Positions 1 to 8,109 of a DNA stretch of 64,000 bases are shown one piece after another. Under the pieces are notes generated by a model, which was not told the origin of the DNA, did not search any database, and saw nothing but the letters and a program-made list of their open reading frames with translations. The stretch spans positions 372,001 through 436,000 of the forward strand of contig OY829383.1 in the NCBI GenBank assembly GCA_963691835.1, given 5' to 3'. Source of the stretch: G963691835 sp963691835 (GTDB lineage: Bacteria > Pseudomonadota > Alphaproteobacteria > Thalassobaculales > Thalassobaculaceae). The position numbers and the translations under genes are program-made. Position 1 is the stretch's first letter, and each line of letters starts with the position of its first letter.

Positions 1-350
1 TGGGGCTTCAGCCCCTCCATAATCTGCCGGTTCACTTCGATCAGGGTCTCCAAAACCACGCGCCGGTCATCGAGAGCGAGCTGAGTTTCCTTGGATACCC
101 AATTTGCGATCGATACGAGTTGCTGCTTCAGCGCATGCGGCAACGTGTTGCCTTCTTCCAGAAGATCACACCGAAACGCGCTCCAGACTTTATCGTTCCA
201 AAGCAACGCTTTGTAGCGTTCCTGAAGCGAGGCGTCCGGGCTTTCGGCACGCAGCAGCGCGCCCGTGACCTTGCCGAGCAGTTCATACTCGGTGTCGCGG
301 TGGCTCCGCGTCGCTGTCTGAACTTTCGCGTAGGCGCCGTATCCCCGCAT
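1..350 (-). CDS. flaF: FlaF-like flagellin regulator, partial (runs off the left edge)
   Basis: Reading leftward from an ATG at 350, the frame stays open to the window edge, giving 116 residues without a stop. The protein begins MRGYGAYAKVQ and aligns by eye with the complete FlaF encoded at 3469-3927: both have an R-D-x-EY-x-LLG-x-V-T block, a LLWN/LSWN-x-K-VW block and an I-x-x-WV-x-x-ET block. FlaF proteins are small cytoplasmic factors that promote flagellin synthesis or secretion in alphaproteobacteria. A clear GGAGG-type ribosome site lies about 8 bases before the start. The gene follows a flagellin gene by 45 bp, so it is probably cotranscribed with it. It is a second FlaF paralogue; its C-terminus is not in the window. 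Confidence 0.8.
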   Translation of the reverse strand, partial: MRGYGAYAKVQTATRSHRDTEYELLGKVTGALLRAESPDASLQERYKALLWNDKVWSAFRCDLLEEGNTLPHALKQQLVSIANWVSKETQLALDDRRVVLETLIEVNRQIMEGLKP

Positions 351-374
351 CCTCGCGATCCTCCTCTTCTACGC

Positions 375-389
375 CGGGCCTTTAGCCCG
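375..389 (-). terminator. Short hairpin between flagellin and flaF-like gene
   Basis: CGGGC and GCCCG form a 5-bp stem with a 5-base loop just after the flagellin stop codon. There is no T-run, so it may slow or process the transcript rather than terminate it. Confidence 0.3.
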
Positions 390-395
390 ACCGAC

Positions 396-1217
396 TTAGC
401 CCTGGAACAGACCCAACAGGATCTGCGGCGCCTGGTTGGCGATGTTGGAAACCTGAACACCCAACTGCTGCCGGACCTGCAGCGCTGTCAGCCTTGCCGA
501 CTCGCGTGCCAGATCCGCATCCACGATGTTGCCGAGGCCTTCCTCGGTCGCATCGGAGACGGCGTTCAGAAACTCAGTCTGGAAATTCAACGACCGTGCG
601 TCAGCACCCAACTCACCAAGGGCGATGTTGACCACGGACTGGAGGTTATCGAACTGCGCCGCGATGACGGCCTGTGCCACGGATGCGGTGCTCACCGACG
701 CTGCCCCAAGCGAGTTGAGCGTTGCATTCAGATCCCGCGCACGAAGCGTCAACGTGCCACCCGCCAAGTTGGAGAGCGTATTCAATCCGGTCGTCGTGTT
801 GAGAATGTTCACACCGTTGAACACAGCGTTCGTAACGAAGTTCCGAGCCTGCGAAACCAGCTGTCCGAAGTCGTTGGTCAGAATGGTTCGCTGCTGCGAG
901 GTGATGCCTTCGTTGGAGAGTTCGGTCAGTTTCTGTCGGATGTCCTGGAGGAGATCGGAGACGCCGGTCGCACCGGCGATGGCAACATTCGCGATGCCCT
1001 TGGAGTTGTTCAATCCCTGCCTGATGGCATCCAATGCGCGGATGTCACCGCGAATGCCCTGAGCGATGGCGAAGTTTGAAGCGTCATCCACCGCTCCGGT
1101 AACCCGCAAGCCCGTCGAAACCCTGTTTTGGGTCTCCGACAGCTGAATGTTCGTCCGCTCAAGGTTGCGCAAGGCAACCAGAGCCTCCGGGTTGGTCAGG
1201 ATGGAGTTGTTCACCAT
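396..1217 (-). CDS. Flagellin 1 (most divergent copy)
   Basis: This 273-residue flagellin forms the filament after export through the flagellar type III apparatus. Residues 1-135 form the N-terminal D0/D1 helices (SILTNPEALVALRNL, then TQNRVSTGLRV) and residues about 190-273 the C-terminal helices ending in ILLGLFQG. There is no variable outer domain, as usual for short alphaproteobacterial flagellins. It is the least similar of the eight flagellins here: it begins MVNN rather than MAVQN or MAGQN, and its central part (GLNTLSNLAGGTLTLRARDL) differs. It is separated from the other seven by the TPR gene and flaF/flbT. A sigma54-type promoter lies at 1364-1378, and the leader contains a 7-bp hairpin (CACCGGA/TCCGGTG) before the ribosome site. 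Confidence 0.95.
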   Translation of the reverse strand: MVNNSILTNPEALVALRNLERTNIQLSETQNRVSTGLRVTGAVDDASNFAIAQGIRGDIRALDAIRQGLNNSKGIANVAIAGATGVSDLLQDIRQKLTELSNEGITSQQRTILTNDFGQLVSQARNFVTNAVFNGVNILNTTTGLNTLSNLAGGTLTLRARDLNATLNSLGAASVSTASVAQAVIAAQFDNLQSVVNIALGELGADARSLNFQTEFLNAVSDATEEGLGNIVDADLARESARLTALQVRQQLGVQVSNIANQAPQILLGLFQG

Positions 1218-1363
1218 CGTCCAAATTCCTCATCACCGTCTCTCGAGCCCTCTTCCCTCCCCTGGTCACCGGAAATCCGGTGCTTCGGTTCGGTGCGTCG
1301 GTCATTTCGTGCCGACCAGGTCCTCGTTTGCCGAGTGGATCCACGATCCTCGCCAGGAATTTC

Positions 1364-1378
1364 GCAAAGGACGGGCCA
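1364..1378 (-). promoter_or_regulatory. Sigma54 (-24/-12) promoter for flagellin 1
   Basis: The minus strand reads TGGCCCGTCCTTTGC: a GG and a GC separated by exactly 10 bases, matching TGGCACG-N4-TTGC at most positions. It would start transcription near 1352, leaving a leader of about 135 nt. The sigma54 activator FlbD is encoded at 23294-24799. Confidence 0.6.
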
Positions 1379-1500
1379 ACTCAGTGATGAGTGCTAATCA
1401 ATTGATAAATATAAATTCTTACTGAAACGGGGAGATCGCCGCTCCGCGATCGACCCACGCGAGGCACTCACGAAACGGCAGGAATTACCGGCCTTTCGGC

Positions 1501-3453
1501 CTAATTCTTCCTGCCATTCGCGAGGAATTCATCCAGAGCGGACACGGCGCGGTCGATGGCGAGGGGAATGTTCCAGTTTTCCCGATACCAAAGCATCGGG
1601 CGGACAGAAGCGAAGAAAGGATCACCGCCATCAAGGCGTTCAAAGTGGTATCCGGGTCCCAGTTTGAACGTGGGCAGACCCAGCGCACCAGCCATGCACG
1701 CCACGCTGGTCGCAACCGTGATGACAAGATCGAGTTCCGACATCAGGGCGGCAAGACGGTCGAGCTCTTCCTTCTGGTCGATGCCTTCGGGGTCATGAAC
1801 CCGGTATCCGTGATCCCTCTCAAGACGGCCGAGTTCGGCCGTCACATCGCTGTATTGAAGATTGACGAACGTTACCGCTTCATTCCGTAGAAGCGGAATG
1901 AACCCTTCGATCTCCGTATAGGTCGTGTCTCGCTGAACCGATCGCATACCGCTGCGCCAGCAGATGCCGATCTTTGGTTTGCCACCCAGCTTGTCGAAGT
2001 AAGCGCGCCAGTAGCGCCGCTCCATATGATCCACCCGCAGATACCCGGGTGCCGACTGGTCGACAGCCGGATCGTTGCGATAGGTCGCCGGGAGCGTCCC
2101 CGACGGCACATGCGCAGGCGGATGGGTCAGAGAGACGACCTCGTCATAGTCGAAGATTGGCCCGTCCTCGCTCTCGACGATCCGGCGCGGGACCACATGA
2201 ATGCCGGGGAATGAGCGGATGAAGAGTGGGACCATCCTGTCATCGGCCTCCAGGATGAGGTCCTTCTGGGTTTTCAGCAGTTCCGGGATGATGCTGTAGA
2301 ACAGCATCTCGTCGCCAATCCCCTGCTCCGCTGTGACGAGAAGATAGCCATTGTAGGGTTTACCGTCCCAACGTGGCGGCAATCCCTTTCTCCGGGACCA
2401 TTTGTCAACGCTGCTGCGATGCTCCCACAACTCCCAGCCTTCTTTCACACGGCCGACAGCGAGACAGGTCTGGGCTGCAATAAAGTTCAGATCCCCCAGT
2501 TCCTGGGTCACCGCCAATCCGTATTGGCAGACCGCGTACGCCTCTTCAAATCTGCCGCTCATGAAAAGACTGGTGCCGAGATTGGCGTACGCGATTTTTC
2601 CGGACGGGTTCATACAGATTGCCCGGCGGCCGTTCTCGCAACCGAGCGCGTAGTCGCCCAACGTATGGTTCTCAGCCGTCAGATTGCTCCACAGCCGCGC
2701 ATCATGGGGGGCGAGCTTCACGCCGCTGCGGGCGATCCAACCAAGCTCGACGGGTTCCGGTGGCCGGGTGCCGAAGATGGCGCCGTAGAACTCGTGACTG
2801 GTGGGGGACAGCAGGAGAGCACGGCGGATCGCATCGTACCCGCGGCGGCGTTGGCTGCTTCGCGCCAAACACCCCGACAGATGGAAATGCGCTTCACTCC
2901 AATCCGGGTGCTCAGCGATGACCTGAGCAAGGACATCGATCGCTTCTTCGGTTCGTTCGAGGCTTTTGAGAATGGCGCCGCGGCGCAGACGAACAGCGGC
3001 ATCTCCCGGCGCCAGGGCCGCGGCGGTCTCGATCGCGGTGAGCGCTTCCTCATGCTGGCCTAAATCAGCGAGCGTGAGCGCCTGATTGAGATACGCCTCA
3101 ACCTGATCCGGCCTGAGCCGGACACTCTCCCGGAACGCGGACAACGCTCCTTCCAGATCACGTTTGGACCGATACGCGGCCCCGAGGTGGTTGAAAGCCG
3201 CCGCAAGTCCTGGATCGATCGCGACGGCCCTGGACAGAACGTCGATCGCGGAGTCCAGATTTCCCAACTGATACTGGAGGGTCCCGTAGAGGTCGAGGAC
3301 GACCGCGTTCTTCGGAATCGTTCGAAGGACGAGCTCGTAGATCGGTTTCGCCGAGGCCAGATGCCCAGCTTCGTGAAGGGCGACCGCCCTATTGAGACTA
3401 GATTGGAGTGCCTTGAGCGCCTGAGCTTGCGCCGGCGTCATCTCTGCCGTCAT
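1501..3453 (-). CDS. TPR protein with C-terminal glycosyltransferase-like domain
   Basis: This 650-residue protein starts with about six tetratricopeptide repeats (residues 15-220; for example LYGTLQYQLGNLDSAIDVLS and FNHLGAAYRSKRDLEGALSA). The C-terminal half resembles the TPR-linked glycosyltransferase fold of GT41/GT9-like proteins: EQGIGDEMLFYS, a GICWRSG strand-loop, FVNLQY, and a late VATSVACMAGALGLP segment. No signal peptide is visible, so it should be cytoplasmic. It lies 15 bp downstream of flaF, in a flbT-flaF-TPR order, and a paralogue at 17588-19183 also sits among flagellar genes. By inference it may glycosylate flagellin before export. The enzyme activity and sugar are unknown. 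Confidence 0.75.
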   Translation of the reverse strand: MTAEMTPAQAQALKALQSSLNRAVALHEAGHLASAKPIYELVLRTIPKNAVVLDLYGTLQYQLGNLDSAIDVLSRAVAIDPGLAAAFNHLGAAYRSKRDLEGALSAFRESVRLRPDQVEAYLNQALTLADLGQHEEALTAIETAAALAPGDAAVRLRRGAILKSLERTEEAIDVLAQVIAEHPDWSEAHFHLSGCLARSSQRRRGYDAIRRALLLSPTSHEFYGAIFGTRPPEPVELGWIARSGVKLAPHDARLWSNLTAENHTLGDYALGCENGRRAICMNPSGKIAYANLGTSLFMSGRFEEAYAVCQYGLAVTQELGDLNFIAAQTCLAVGRVKEGWELWEHRSSVDKWSRRKGLPPRWDGKPYNGYLLVTAEQGIGDEMLFYSIIPELLKTQKDLILEADDRMVPLFIRSFPGIHVVPRRIVESEDGPIFDYDEVVSLTHPPAHVPSGTLPATYRNDPAVDQSAPGYLRVDHMERRYWRAYFDKLGGKPKIGICWRSGMRSVQRDTTYTEIEGFIPLLRNEAVTFVNLQYSDVTAELGRLERDHGYRVHDPEGIDQKEELDRLAALMSELDLVITVATSVACMAGALGLPTFKLGPGYHFERLDGGDPFFASVRPMLWYRENWNIPLAIDRAVSALDEFLANGRKN

Positions 3454-3468
3454 GGCAGCGCAACCGTA

Positions 3469-3927
3469 TCAGGCGGAATCGATGAAACTTCCGGCCCCCA
3501 TCGGCGGAGGCGGCGGCGCGTCAGCCGGCACATCCGCTGCGGCCTGCGCTTGAGACTGAGAGGGTCGCAGCCCTTTCATAATGTCTTTGTTGACGGCGAT
3601 CAGCGCTTCGATCGCCCCATCGCTGTCAATGGCACTCAGCGTTTCCCGCGTGACCCAGATCCCGAGACTGACGATTGCGGCGCGCAACTCTTTCGGAAGC
3701 CGATTGTCTTCGGCAGCCGCCTCTTCGACGAAAACGTCCCAGACTTGCTTATTCCAGCTAAGCGCGTCGGCGACCTTCGCCATCTTTACAGGATCGGCTT
3801 TTGCGGCGGGCAAGATGTCCTTCGCGGCAATTAAGGCCGCGGTCACCTGCCCGAGAAGACGATACTCTGCGTCGCGGGACGACTGAGTTTGATTCATCGT
3901 CCTCTTGTAGGCATCGATTCCGGACAT
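3469..3927 (-). CDS. flaF: Flagellar biosynthesis regulator FlaF
   Basis: The 152-residue protein matches FlaF over its first 125 residues: SSRDAEYRLLGQVTAAL, ALSWNKQVWDVF and IVSLGIWVTRETL. A Pro/Ala-rich tail follows that is absent from the truncated paralogue at the left edge. FlaF acts in the cytoplasm to promote flagellin production or secretion, opposing FlbT in Caulobacter-type systems. The start is an ATG three bases after the flbT stop, with a GGAGGG ribosome site inside the end of flbT, so translation is likely coupled. The pair sits between flagellins 1 and 2. Confidence 0.9.
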   Translation of the reverse strand: MSGIDAYKRTMNQTQSSRDAEYRLLGQVTAALIAAKDILPAAKADPVKMAKVADALSWNKQVWDVFVEEAAAEDNRLPKELRAAIVSLGIWVTRETLSAIDSDGAIEALIAVNKDIMKGLRPSQSQAQAAADVPADAPPPPPMGAGSFIDSA

Positions 3928-3930
3928 TTC

Positions 3931-4377
3931 TTAGCCCTCCGCTGCGACCGTCTGATCGACCGGTGCTTCTTCCCCGTCAGCCCCAAGACTGATCTTGAAG
4001 ATCTCCGCTTCGTAGCTCACCACGGCTTTGCAGGTTTTCAGTGCCCGGTAGTATTTGCCCGTGTTCACGTCCTGAACGATGTGAAGCAACGTCCGTCTGA
4101 CATCGGCGAATGTCGTCGCTTCCATAAAGTCCTCAACCAGCCGCATGAACGTCTCCTTATATTGAGACGCATTATCTTGGTCGAGATACATTACCAAAAT
4201 GGTAAAATAAATCCGTTTCGCAGGAGTGTTCGCTTCCTCCTCCTGCATGATGTCCTTGCCCAACAGGATCGTCGCCTCATTTTGGAGGACCAAAGACGCC
4301 CCCTTCTTGCCGGCGACCATGACGGCGCCGTTCACGACGAACTTCTCTCCAGGCTTGATATTCAGCTTAAGCGGCAT
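3931..4377 (-). CDS. flbT: Flagellin post-transcriptional repressor FlbT
   Basis: The protein of 148 residues starts MPLKLNIKPGEKFVVNGAV, the hallmark opening of FlbT. An upstream in-frame start would add 19 residues with no family counterpart, so the ATG at 4377 was chosen. FlbT is known in Caulobacter to bind the 5' leader of flagellin mRNA and promote its decay or block its translation when assembly is incomplete. Here it lies directly downstream of flagellin 2 and overlaps no other gene. The conserved flagellin leaders in this window (such as 7807-7842) are natural candidate targets. No separate promoter is obvious in the 57 bp between the flagellin terminator and the start. Confidence 0.92.
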   Translation of the reverse strand: MPLKLNIKPGEKFVVNGAVMVAGKKGASLVLQNEATILLGKDIMQEEEANTPAKRIYFTILVMYLDQDNASQYKETFMRLVEDFMEATTFADVRRTLLHIVQDVNTGKYYRALKTCKAVVSYEAEIFKISLGADGEEAPVDQTVAAEG

Positions 4378-4434
4378 GGGCGCATTCTCTCGCACGGTTG
4401 TTAGAGGGTCAAGGAACCGCTTCTCCGAAAGCAA

Positions 4435-4458
4435 ACGGCGCGCCAGAAAGCGCGCCGT
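4435..4458 (-). terminator. Hairpin terminator of flagellin 2
   Basis: A perfect 9-bp stem, ACGGCGCGC/GCGCGCCGT, with a 6-base loop lies 40 bp after the stop. Downstream on the minus strand is only a short TTTGCTTTC stretch, so termination may be partial and allow flbT-flaF transcription. It is duplicated at 5789-5812. Confidence 0.6.
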
Positions 4459-4497
4459 CGCTTGGGCCCCCGAAGGAGCCGATATTGTTTTTTCCGC

Positions 4498-5322
4498 TTA
4501 CCGGAACAGGCCGAGCAGCGACTGCGGCCGCTGGTTGGCGATGCCCAGGGTCTGCACGGACAGCTGCTGCTGCACCTGCAGGGAGGTAAGCCGTGCGGAT
4601 TCCCGAGCCAGATCGGCGTCAACGATGTTGCCGAGACCGGTTTCGGTGGCGTCACGAACCTGTGACAGGAATTCGGTCTGGAGATCCAGAGCCCGAACCT
4701 CGGCGCCGAGCGAGCCCAGCGTCGAGCCAACCTGAGACTCAAGGTTGGTGAACTCAATGTTGATCGCCGACTGTGCCGCTGACGAAGACGTCACACCCGC
4801 GGCCGCGAGCGATGTCACTCGGGTCCGGAGGTTGACGGCAGTCAGCGTCAAGGTGCCGCCCGTCAGGTTCGACAGAGTGTTGATCGACGTCCCGCCGGAG
4901 TCGATCAAGTTCACGCCATTGAACGATGAGTTCGAAAGGAAGTTCGCGGCCTGAGACAACAACTCGTTGAAGTCGTTGGACAGGATGGTCCGCTGCTGCG
5001 AGGTGATACCGTCGTTCGACAACTGGGTCAGTGTCGAGCGAATGTCCTGCAGAAGGTTGGAAACGCCCGTGGCACCAGCGACCGCAACCTCGCCGATACC
5101 TCTAGCCGAAGACAACCCTTGCGTGACAGCATCAAAACCACGCAACTCACCCCGAATACCCTGCGCGATGGCAAAGTTCGCGGCGTCGTCGAGGGCACCA
5201 GATACCCGGAGACCCGTGGAAACACGGTTCTGGGTCGTATCGAGATTTCGATTGATGCCGTTTAGGGTCCGAAGTGCGGTGAACGCACTTGGATTCGTCA
5301 GAATAGAATTCTGGCCAGCCAT
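4498..5322 (-). CDS. Flagellin 2
   Basis: This 274-residue flagellin opens MAGQNSILTNPSAFTALRTL and ends QSLLGLFR. It is almost identical to flagellin 3 (5852-6676) at both ends, but residues about 165-195 differ. That central stretch (TRVTSLAAAGVTSSSAAQSA) instead resembles flagellins 5 and 7. The gene is therefore a mosaic, pointing to recombination or gene conversion within the array. The start has a GGAGG site about 8 bases upstream and the shared leader box. It lies immediately upstream of flbT. Confidence 0.95.
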   Translation of the reverse strand: MAGQNSILTNPSAFTALRTLNGINRNLDTTQNRVSTGLRVSGALDDAANFAIAQGIRGELRGFDAVTQGLSSARGIGEVAVAGATGVSNLLQDIRSTLTQLSNDGITSQQRTILSNDFNELLSQAANFLSNSSFNGVNLIDSGGTSINTLSNLTGGTLTLTAVNLRTRVTSLAAAGVTSSSAAQSAINIEFTNLESQVGSTLGSLGAEVRALDLQTEFLSQVRDATETGLGNIVDADLARESARLTSLQVQQQLSVQTLGIANQRPQSLLGLFR

Positions 5323-5330
5323 TTCTAGGC

Positions 5331-5383
5331 CTCCTCTTTCTAAGGATCACAGGCGTTATGACTGCAATGTAGGGGCAAGCCCC
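5331..5383 (-). promoter_or_regulatory. Flagellin 2 leader: SD-linked box and hairpin
   Basis: On the minus strand 5331-5344 reads CTTAGAAAGAGGAG, a variant of the CTCAGAATGAGGAG box of other flagellin leaders. A GGGG/CCCC hairpin at 5372-5383 lies upstream. The box ends in the Shine-Dalgarno sequence. Confidence 0.5.
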
Positions 5384-5780
5384 CAGAGCACCCTAGAGAT
5401 GGATGGATAAATCGGTTATGTCAAGCAACTACTGTGCTTTCGGGCATGCTTTTCGACAGAAAAATCGGCAGTTTTACTGACATTTATTGAGTTTAAGATG
5501 TAACACACCTGTTCCTTAACATTCATTAACCCAAACTTGACTCGACAGTGAGATTTGATGCCCGCCTGACAGACCCTAAAGTACTTTGAAACATTATAAC
5601 CTTTACTTAATCGAGTATGGAATGCACCGAATCACGATAAAAACGTTCATCAAATTTAATTTGATTTTTATGAAAATTCATGGCATATAGAACCATCGAT
5701 ACCGGTGAAGCACGGACACACGGCGGAAATGCCCTCTGAAATTGAAGCAAGTCTGCAGGTTTGGCCTGGCCCAGGAGTCC
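5384..5780. other. AT-rich intergenic stretch between flagellins 2 and 3
   Basis: I see no convincing gene. The right part (5440-5700) is clearly AT-rich. At 5425-5439 the minus strand reads AAGCACAGTAGTTGC, like the sigma54 site of flagellin 8 but with a degraded -24 GG. It is followed by the TTGCTTGAC string found before several flagellins. Confidence 0.5.
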
Positions 5781-5788
5781 AAAAGCAA

Positions 5789-5812
5789 ACGGCGCGCCAG
5801 AAAGCGCGCCGT
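5789..5812 (-). terminator. Hairpin terminator of flagellin 3
   Basis: This is an exact copy of the 9-bp hairpin at 4435-4458, at the same distance after the stop codon. The duplication of the flagellin gene therefore included its terminator. Confidence 0.6.
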
Positions 5813-5851
5813 CGCTTGGGCCCCCGAAGGAGCCGATATTGTTTTTTCCGC

Positions 5852-6676
5852 TTACCGGAACAGGCCGAGCAGCGACTGCGGCCGCTGGTTGGCGATGCCC
5901 AGGGTCTGCACGGACAGCTGCTGCTGCACCTGCAGGGAGGTAAGCCGTGCGGATTCCCGAGCCAGATCGGCGTCAACGATGTTGCCGAGACCGGTTTCGG
6001 TGGCGTCACGAACCTGCGACAGGAATTCGGTCTGGAGATCCAGAGCCCGAACCTCGGCGCCAAGCGAGCCCAGCGTCGAGCCGACAAGCGACTCAAGGTT
6101 CGTGAACTGATCAAGGATCGCGGACTGAGCGACCGTCGCTGTGTTCACACTGGCGGCGGCCAACGCACTAACGCCACCCCGAAGACTGACCGCGGTCAGC
6201 GTCAAGGTGCCGCCCGTCAGGTTCGACAGAGTGTTGATCGACGTCCCGCCGGAGTCGATCAGGTTCACGCCGTTGAACGACGAGTTCGAAAGGAAGTTCG
6301 CGGCCTGCGACAGCAACTCGTTGAAGTCGTTGGTCAGGATGGTCCGCTGCTGCGTGGTGATGCCTTCGTTCGACAACTGGGTCAGTGTCGAGCGGATGTC
6401 CTGCAGAAGGTTCGAGACACCCGTGGTGCCGGCGACCGCAACCTCGCCGATACCTCTGGCACTCGCCAATCCCTGCGTGACAGCATCAAAACCACGAAGC
6501 TCACCCCGAATACCCTGCGCGATGGCAAAGTTCGCGGCGTCGTCGAGGGCACCAGATACCCGAAGACCCGTGGAAACACGGTTCTGGGTCGTATCGAGAT
6601 TTCGATTGATGCCGTTTAGGGTCCGAAGTGCGGTGAACGCACTTGGATTCGTCAGAATAGAATTCTGGCCAGCCAT
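5852..6676 (-). CDS. Flagellin 3
   Basis: This 274-residue flagellin shares its first ~150 and last ~85 residues with flagellin 2, apart from a few substitutions. The middle differs (SLRGGVSALAAASVNTATVA). The duplicated block extends into the leader and the terminator, at an offset of 1354 bp. No outer D2/D3 domain is present. Its upstream region keeps the TTGCTTGAC string but the -24 element is poor, so its expression may be weaker or use another sigma factor. Confidence 0.95.
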   Translation of the reverse strand: MAGQNSILTNPSAFTALRTLNGINRNLDTTQNRVSTGLRVSGALDDAANFAIAQGIRGELRGFDAVTQGLASARGIGEVAVAGTTGVSNLLQDIRSTLTQLSNEGITTQQRTILTNDFNELLSQAANFLSNSSFNGVNLIDSGGTSINTLSNLTGGTLTLTAVSLRGGVSALAAASVNTATVAQSAILDQFTNLESLVGSTLGSLGAEVRALDLQTEFLSQVRDATETGLGNIVDADLARESARLTSLQVQQQLSVQTLGIANQRPQSLLGLFR

Positions 6677-6684
6677 TTCTAGGC

Positions 6685-6718
6685 CTCCTCTTTCTAAGGA
6701 TCACAGGCGTTATGCCTG
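6685..6718 (-). promoter_or_regulatory. Flagellin 3 leader: SD-linked box and hairpin
   Basis: The box CTTAGAAAGAGGAG (6685-6698, minus strand) is preceded by a 5-bp hairpin, CAGGC/GCCTG, at 6704-6718. Confidence 0.5.
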
Positions 6719-6894
6719 CAACGTAGGGGCAAGCCCCCAGAGCGCCCTCAAAGTGCGCCTGGAAACAGGTTGAGTCAAGCAACCGGAATTAATGTCCAGT
6801 AAGCAATTGCCGCTCCGATCGTCGTTTTGCTAGGCAAATCAATGAAAAATTTAAAGAATCTGTGCGAGCCGTTTTCCGTCCACACAAAGAAAAA

Positions 6895-6914
6895 GGGCGA
6901 CCATTCGGCCGCCC
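6895..6914 (-). terminator. Rho-independent terminator of flagellin 4
   Basis: GGGCG and CGCCC form a stem extended by CC/GG around one mismatch. On the minus strand it is followed by TTTTTCTTTG. Confidence 0.75.
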
Positions 6915-6975
6915 AAATTCACGATTCCATGGGAGTTAGAACTCGATCTAGCCCCCGGAGGGCTGTCTTCAGTCC

Positions 6976-7800
6976 TTACTGGAAGAGACCAAGGAGCGAC
7001 TGAGGACGCTGATTGGCGATACCCAGCGTCTGGATCGACAACTGCTGCTGGACCTGCAATGCGGTCAGCCGGGCGGACTCTCGCGCGAGGTCAGCGTCGA
7101 CAATGTTGCCGAGACCCTCATCCGTCGCATCCCGAAGTTGCTCCAGAAACTCTGTTTGGGTGTCCAAGGCTCTCACTTCGGCGCCAAGGGAGCCCAGCGT
7201 TGACCCGATGAGAGACTCAAGATTGGCGTACTGCTCCGAGATCGCGGATTGCGCCCCGGACGCTGTCGAGACATCCACCCCACCGAGTGATGTCACAAGT
7301 CCCCGAAGGTTAACGGCGGTCAGGGTAAGAGTACCACCCGTCAGGTTCGACAGCGTATTGATGTCGGTCCCGCCGGAGTCGATCAGATTGACACCGTTGA
7401 ACGTCGAGTTCTCAAGGAAGTTGCCGGCTTGCGACAACAACTCATCGAAGTCGTTTGTCAGAATTGTCCGTTGCGCGGACGTGATGCCGTCGTTGGACAA
7501 CTCGGTCAGTTTTTGACGTATGTCCTGGAGCAGGTCCGAAACGCCGGTGGTTCCGGCGATCGCCACATCGCCGATGCCCTTGGTATTGTTGAGGCCCTGT
7601 GTCACCGCATCAAGCGATGTCAACTCCGCCCGCAATCCCTGGGCAATGGCGAAGTTCGACGCATCGTCCAAAGCACCGCCGACCTTCAGGCCGGTCGAAA
7701 CCCGGTTCTGGGTCGAGTCCAAGTCACGGTTGACGCTGTTCAGGGTTCTGAGCGCGGTGAACACGCCCGGGTTGGTCAGCACTGAGTTCTGTACTGCCAT
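6976..7800 (-). CDS. Flagellin 4
   Basis: This 274-residue flagellin begins MAVQNSVLTNPGVFTALRTL and ends SLLGLFQ. It shares TQNRVSTGLKVGGALDDASN with flagellins 5-7 but has its own centre (NLRGLVTSLGGVDVSTASGA) and a slightly different C-terminal helix (FLEQLRDATDEGLGN). It is not part of the duplicated blocks and so may represent an older copy. Leader box and hairpin are at 7807-7842 and a good terminator is at 6895-6914, so it appears to be a single-gene unit. Confidence 0.95.
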   Translation of the reverse strand: MAVQNSVLTNPGVFTALRTLNSVNRDLDSTQNRVSTGLKVGGALDDASNFAIAQGLRAELTSLDAVTQGLNNTKGIGDVAIAGTTGVSDLLQDIRQKLTELSNDGITSAQRTILTNDFDELLSQAGNFLENSTFNGVNLIDSGGTDINTLSNLTGGTLTLTAVNLRGLVTSLGGVDVSTASGAQSAISEQYANLESLIGSTLGSLGAEVRALDTQTEFLEQLRDATDEGLGNIVDADLARESARLTALQVQQQLSIQTLGIANQRPQSLLGLFQ

Positions 7801-7806
7801 TTCACT

Positions 7807-7842
7807 CTCCTCATTCTGAGGGTTACGAAAGGCCTATGCCTT
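7807..7842 (-). promoter_or_regulatory. Flagellin 4 leader: SD-linked box and hairpin
   Basis: The minus strand has the full box CTCAGAATGAGGAG at 7807-7820 and the hairpin AAGGC/GCCTT (7829-7842) just upstream of it. Confidence 0.55.
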
Positions 7843-8049
7843 CGGCAGCTTCACACTGAAGCTACCTTTACGTTATCTGATTAACTGAAAAACCCGTCAA
7901 GAGTTTTAGGTAGAAACAATGTGGAGATAAAAATAAGATAGGTTGCATAAGAACCCTGCCGGGATTTCCGATCGAGAGGGATCGATTGAAATGGTGGCGG
8001 TACCTCGGCCCCTGAGCCCGACGCGGGAAAAGAGGCCCAACAACGCAAG

Positions 8050-8073
8050 AAGGGCGGGGAAAACCCCGCCCTT
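8050..8073 (-). terminator. Terminator of flagellin 5
   Basis: A perfect 10-bp stem, AAGGGCGGGG/CCCCGCCCTT, with a 4-base loop. Only a short CTTG follows on the minus strand. Confidence 0.65.
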
Positions 8074-8109
8074 CCTGGTGATGGTTGCGTGTGTGTTGTG
8101 TTGGTGTTT

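Noticed and set aside
5705..6619. Long plus-strand frame opposite flagellin 3 (and similar frames opposite all flagellins)
   Set aside because: It has no ribosome site or family motif and repeats the reading of conserved flagellin DNA on the wrong strand.
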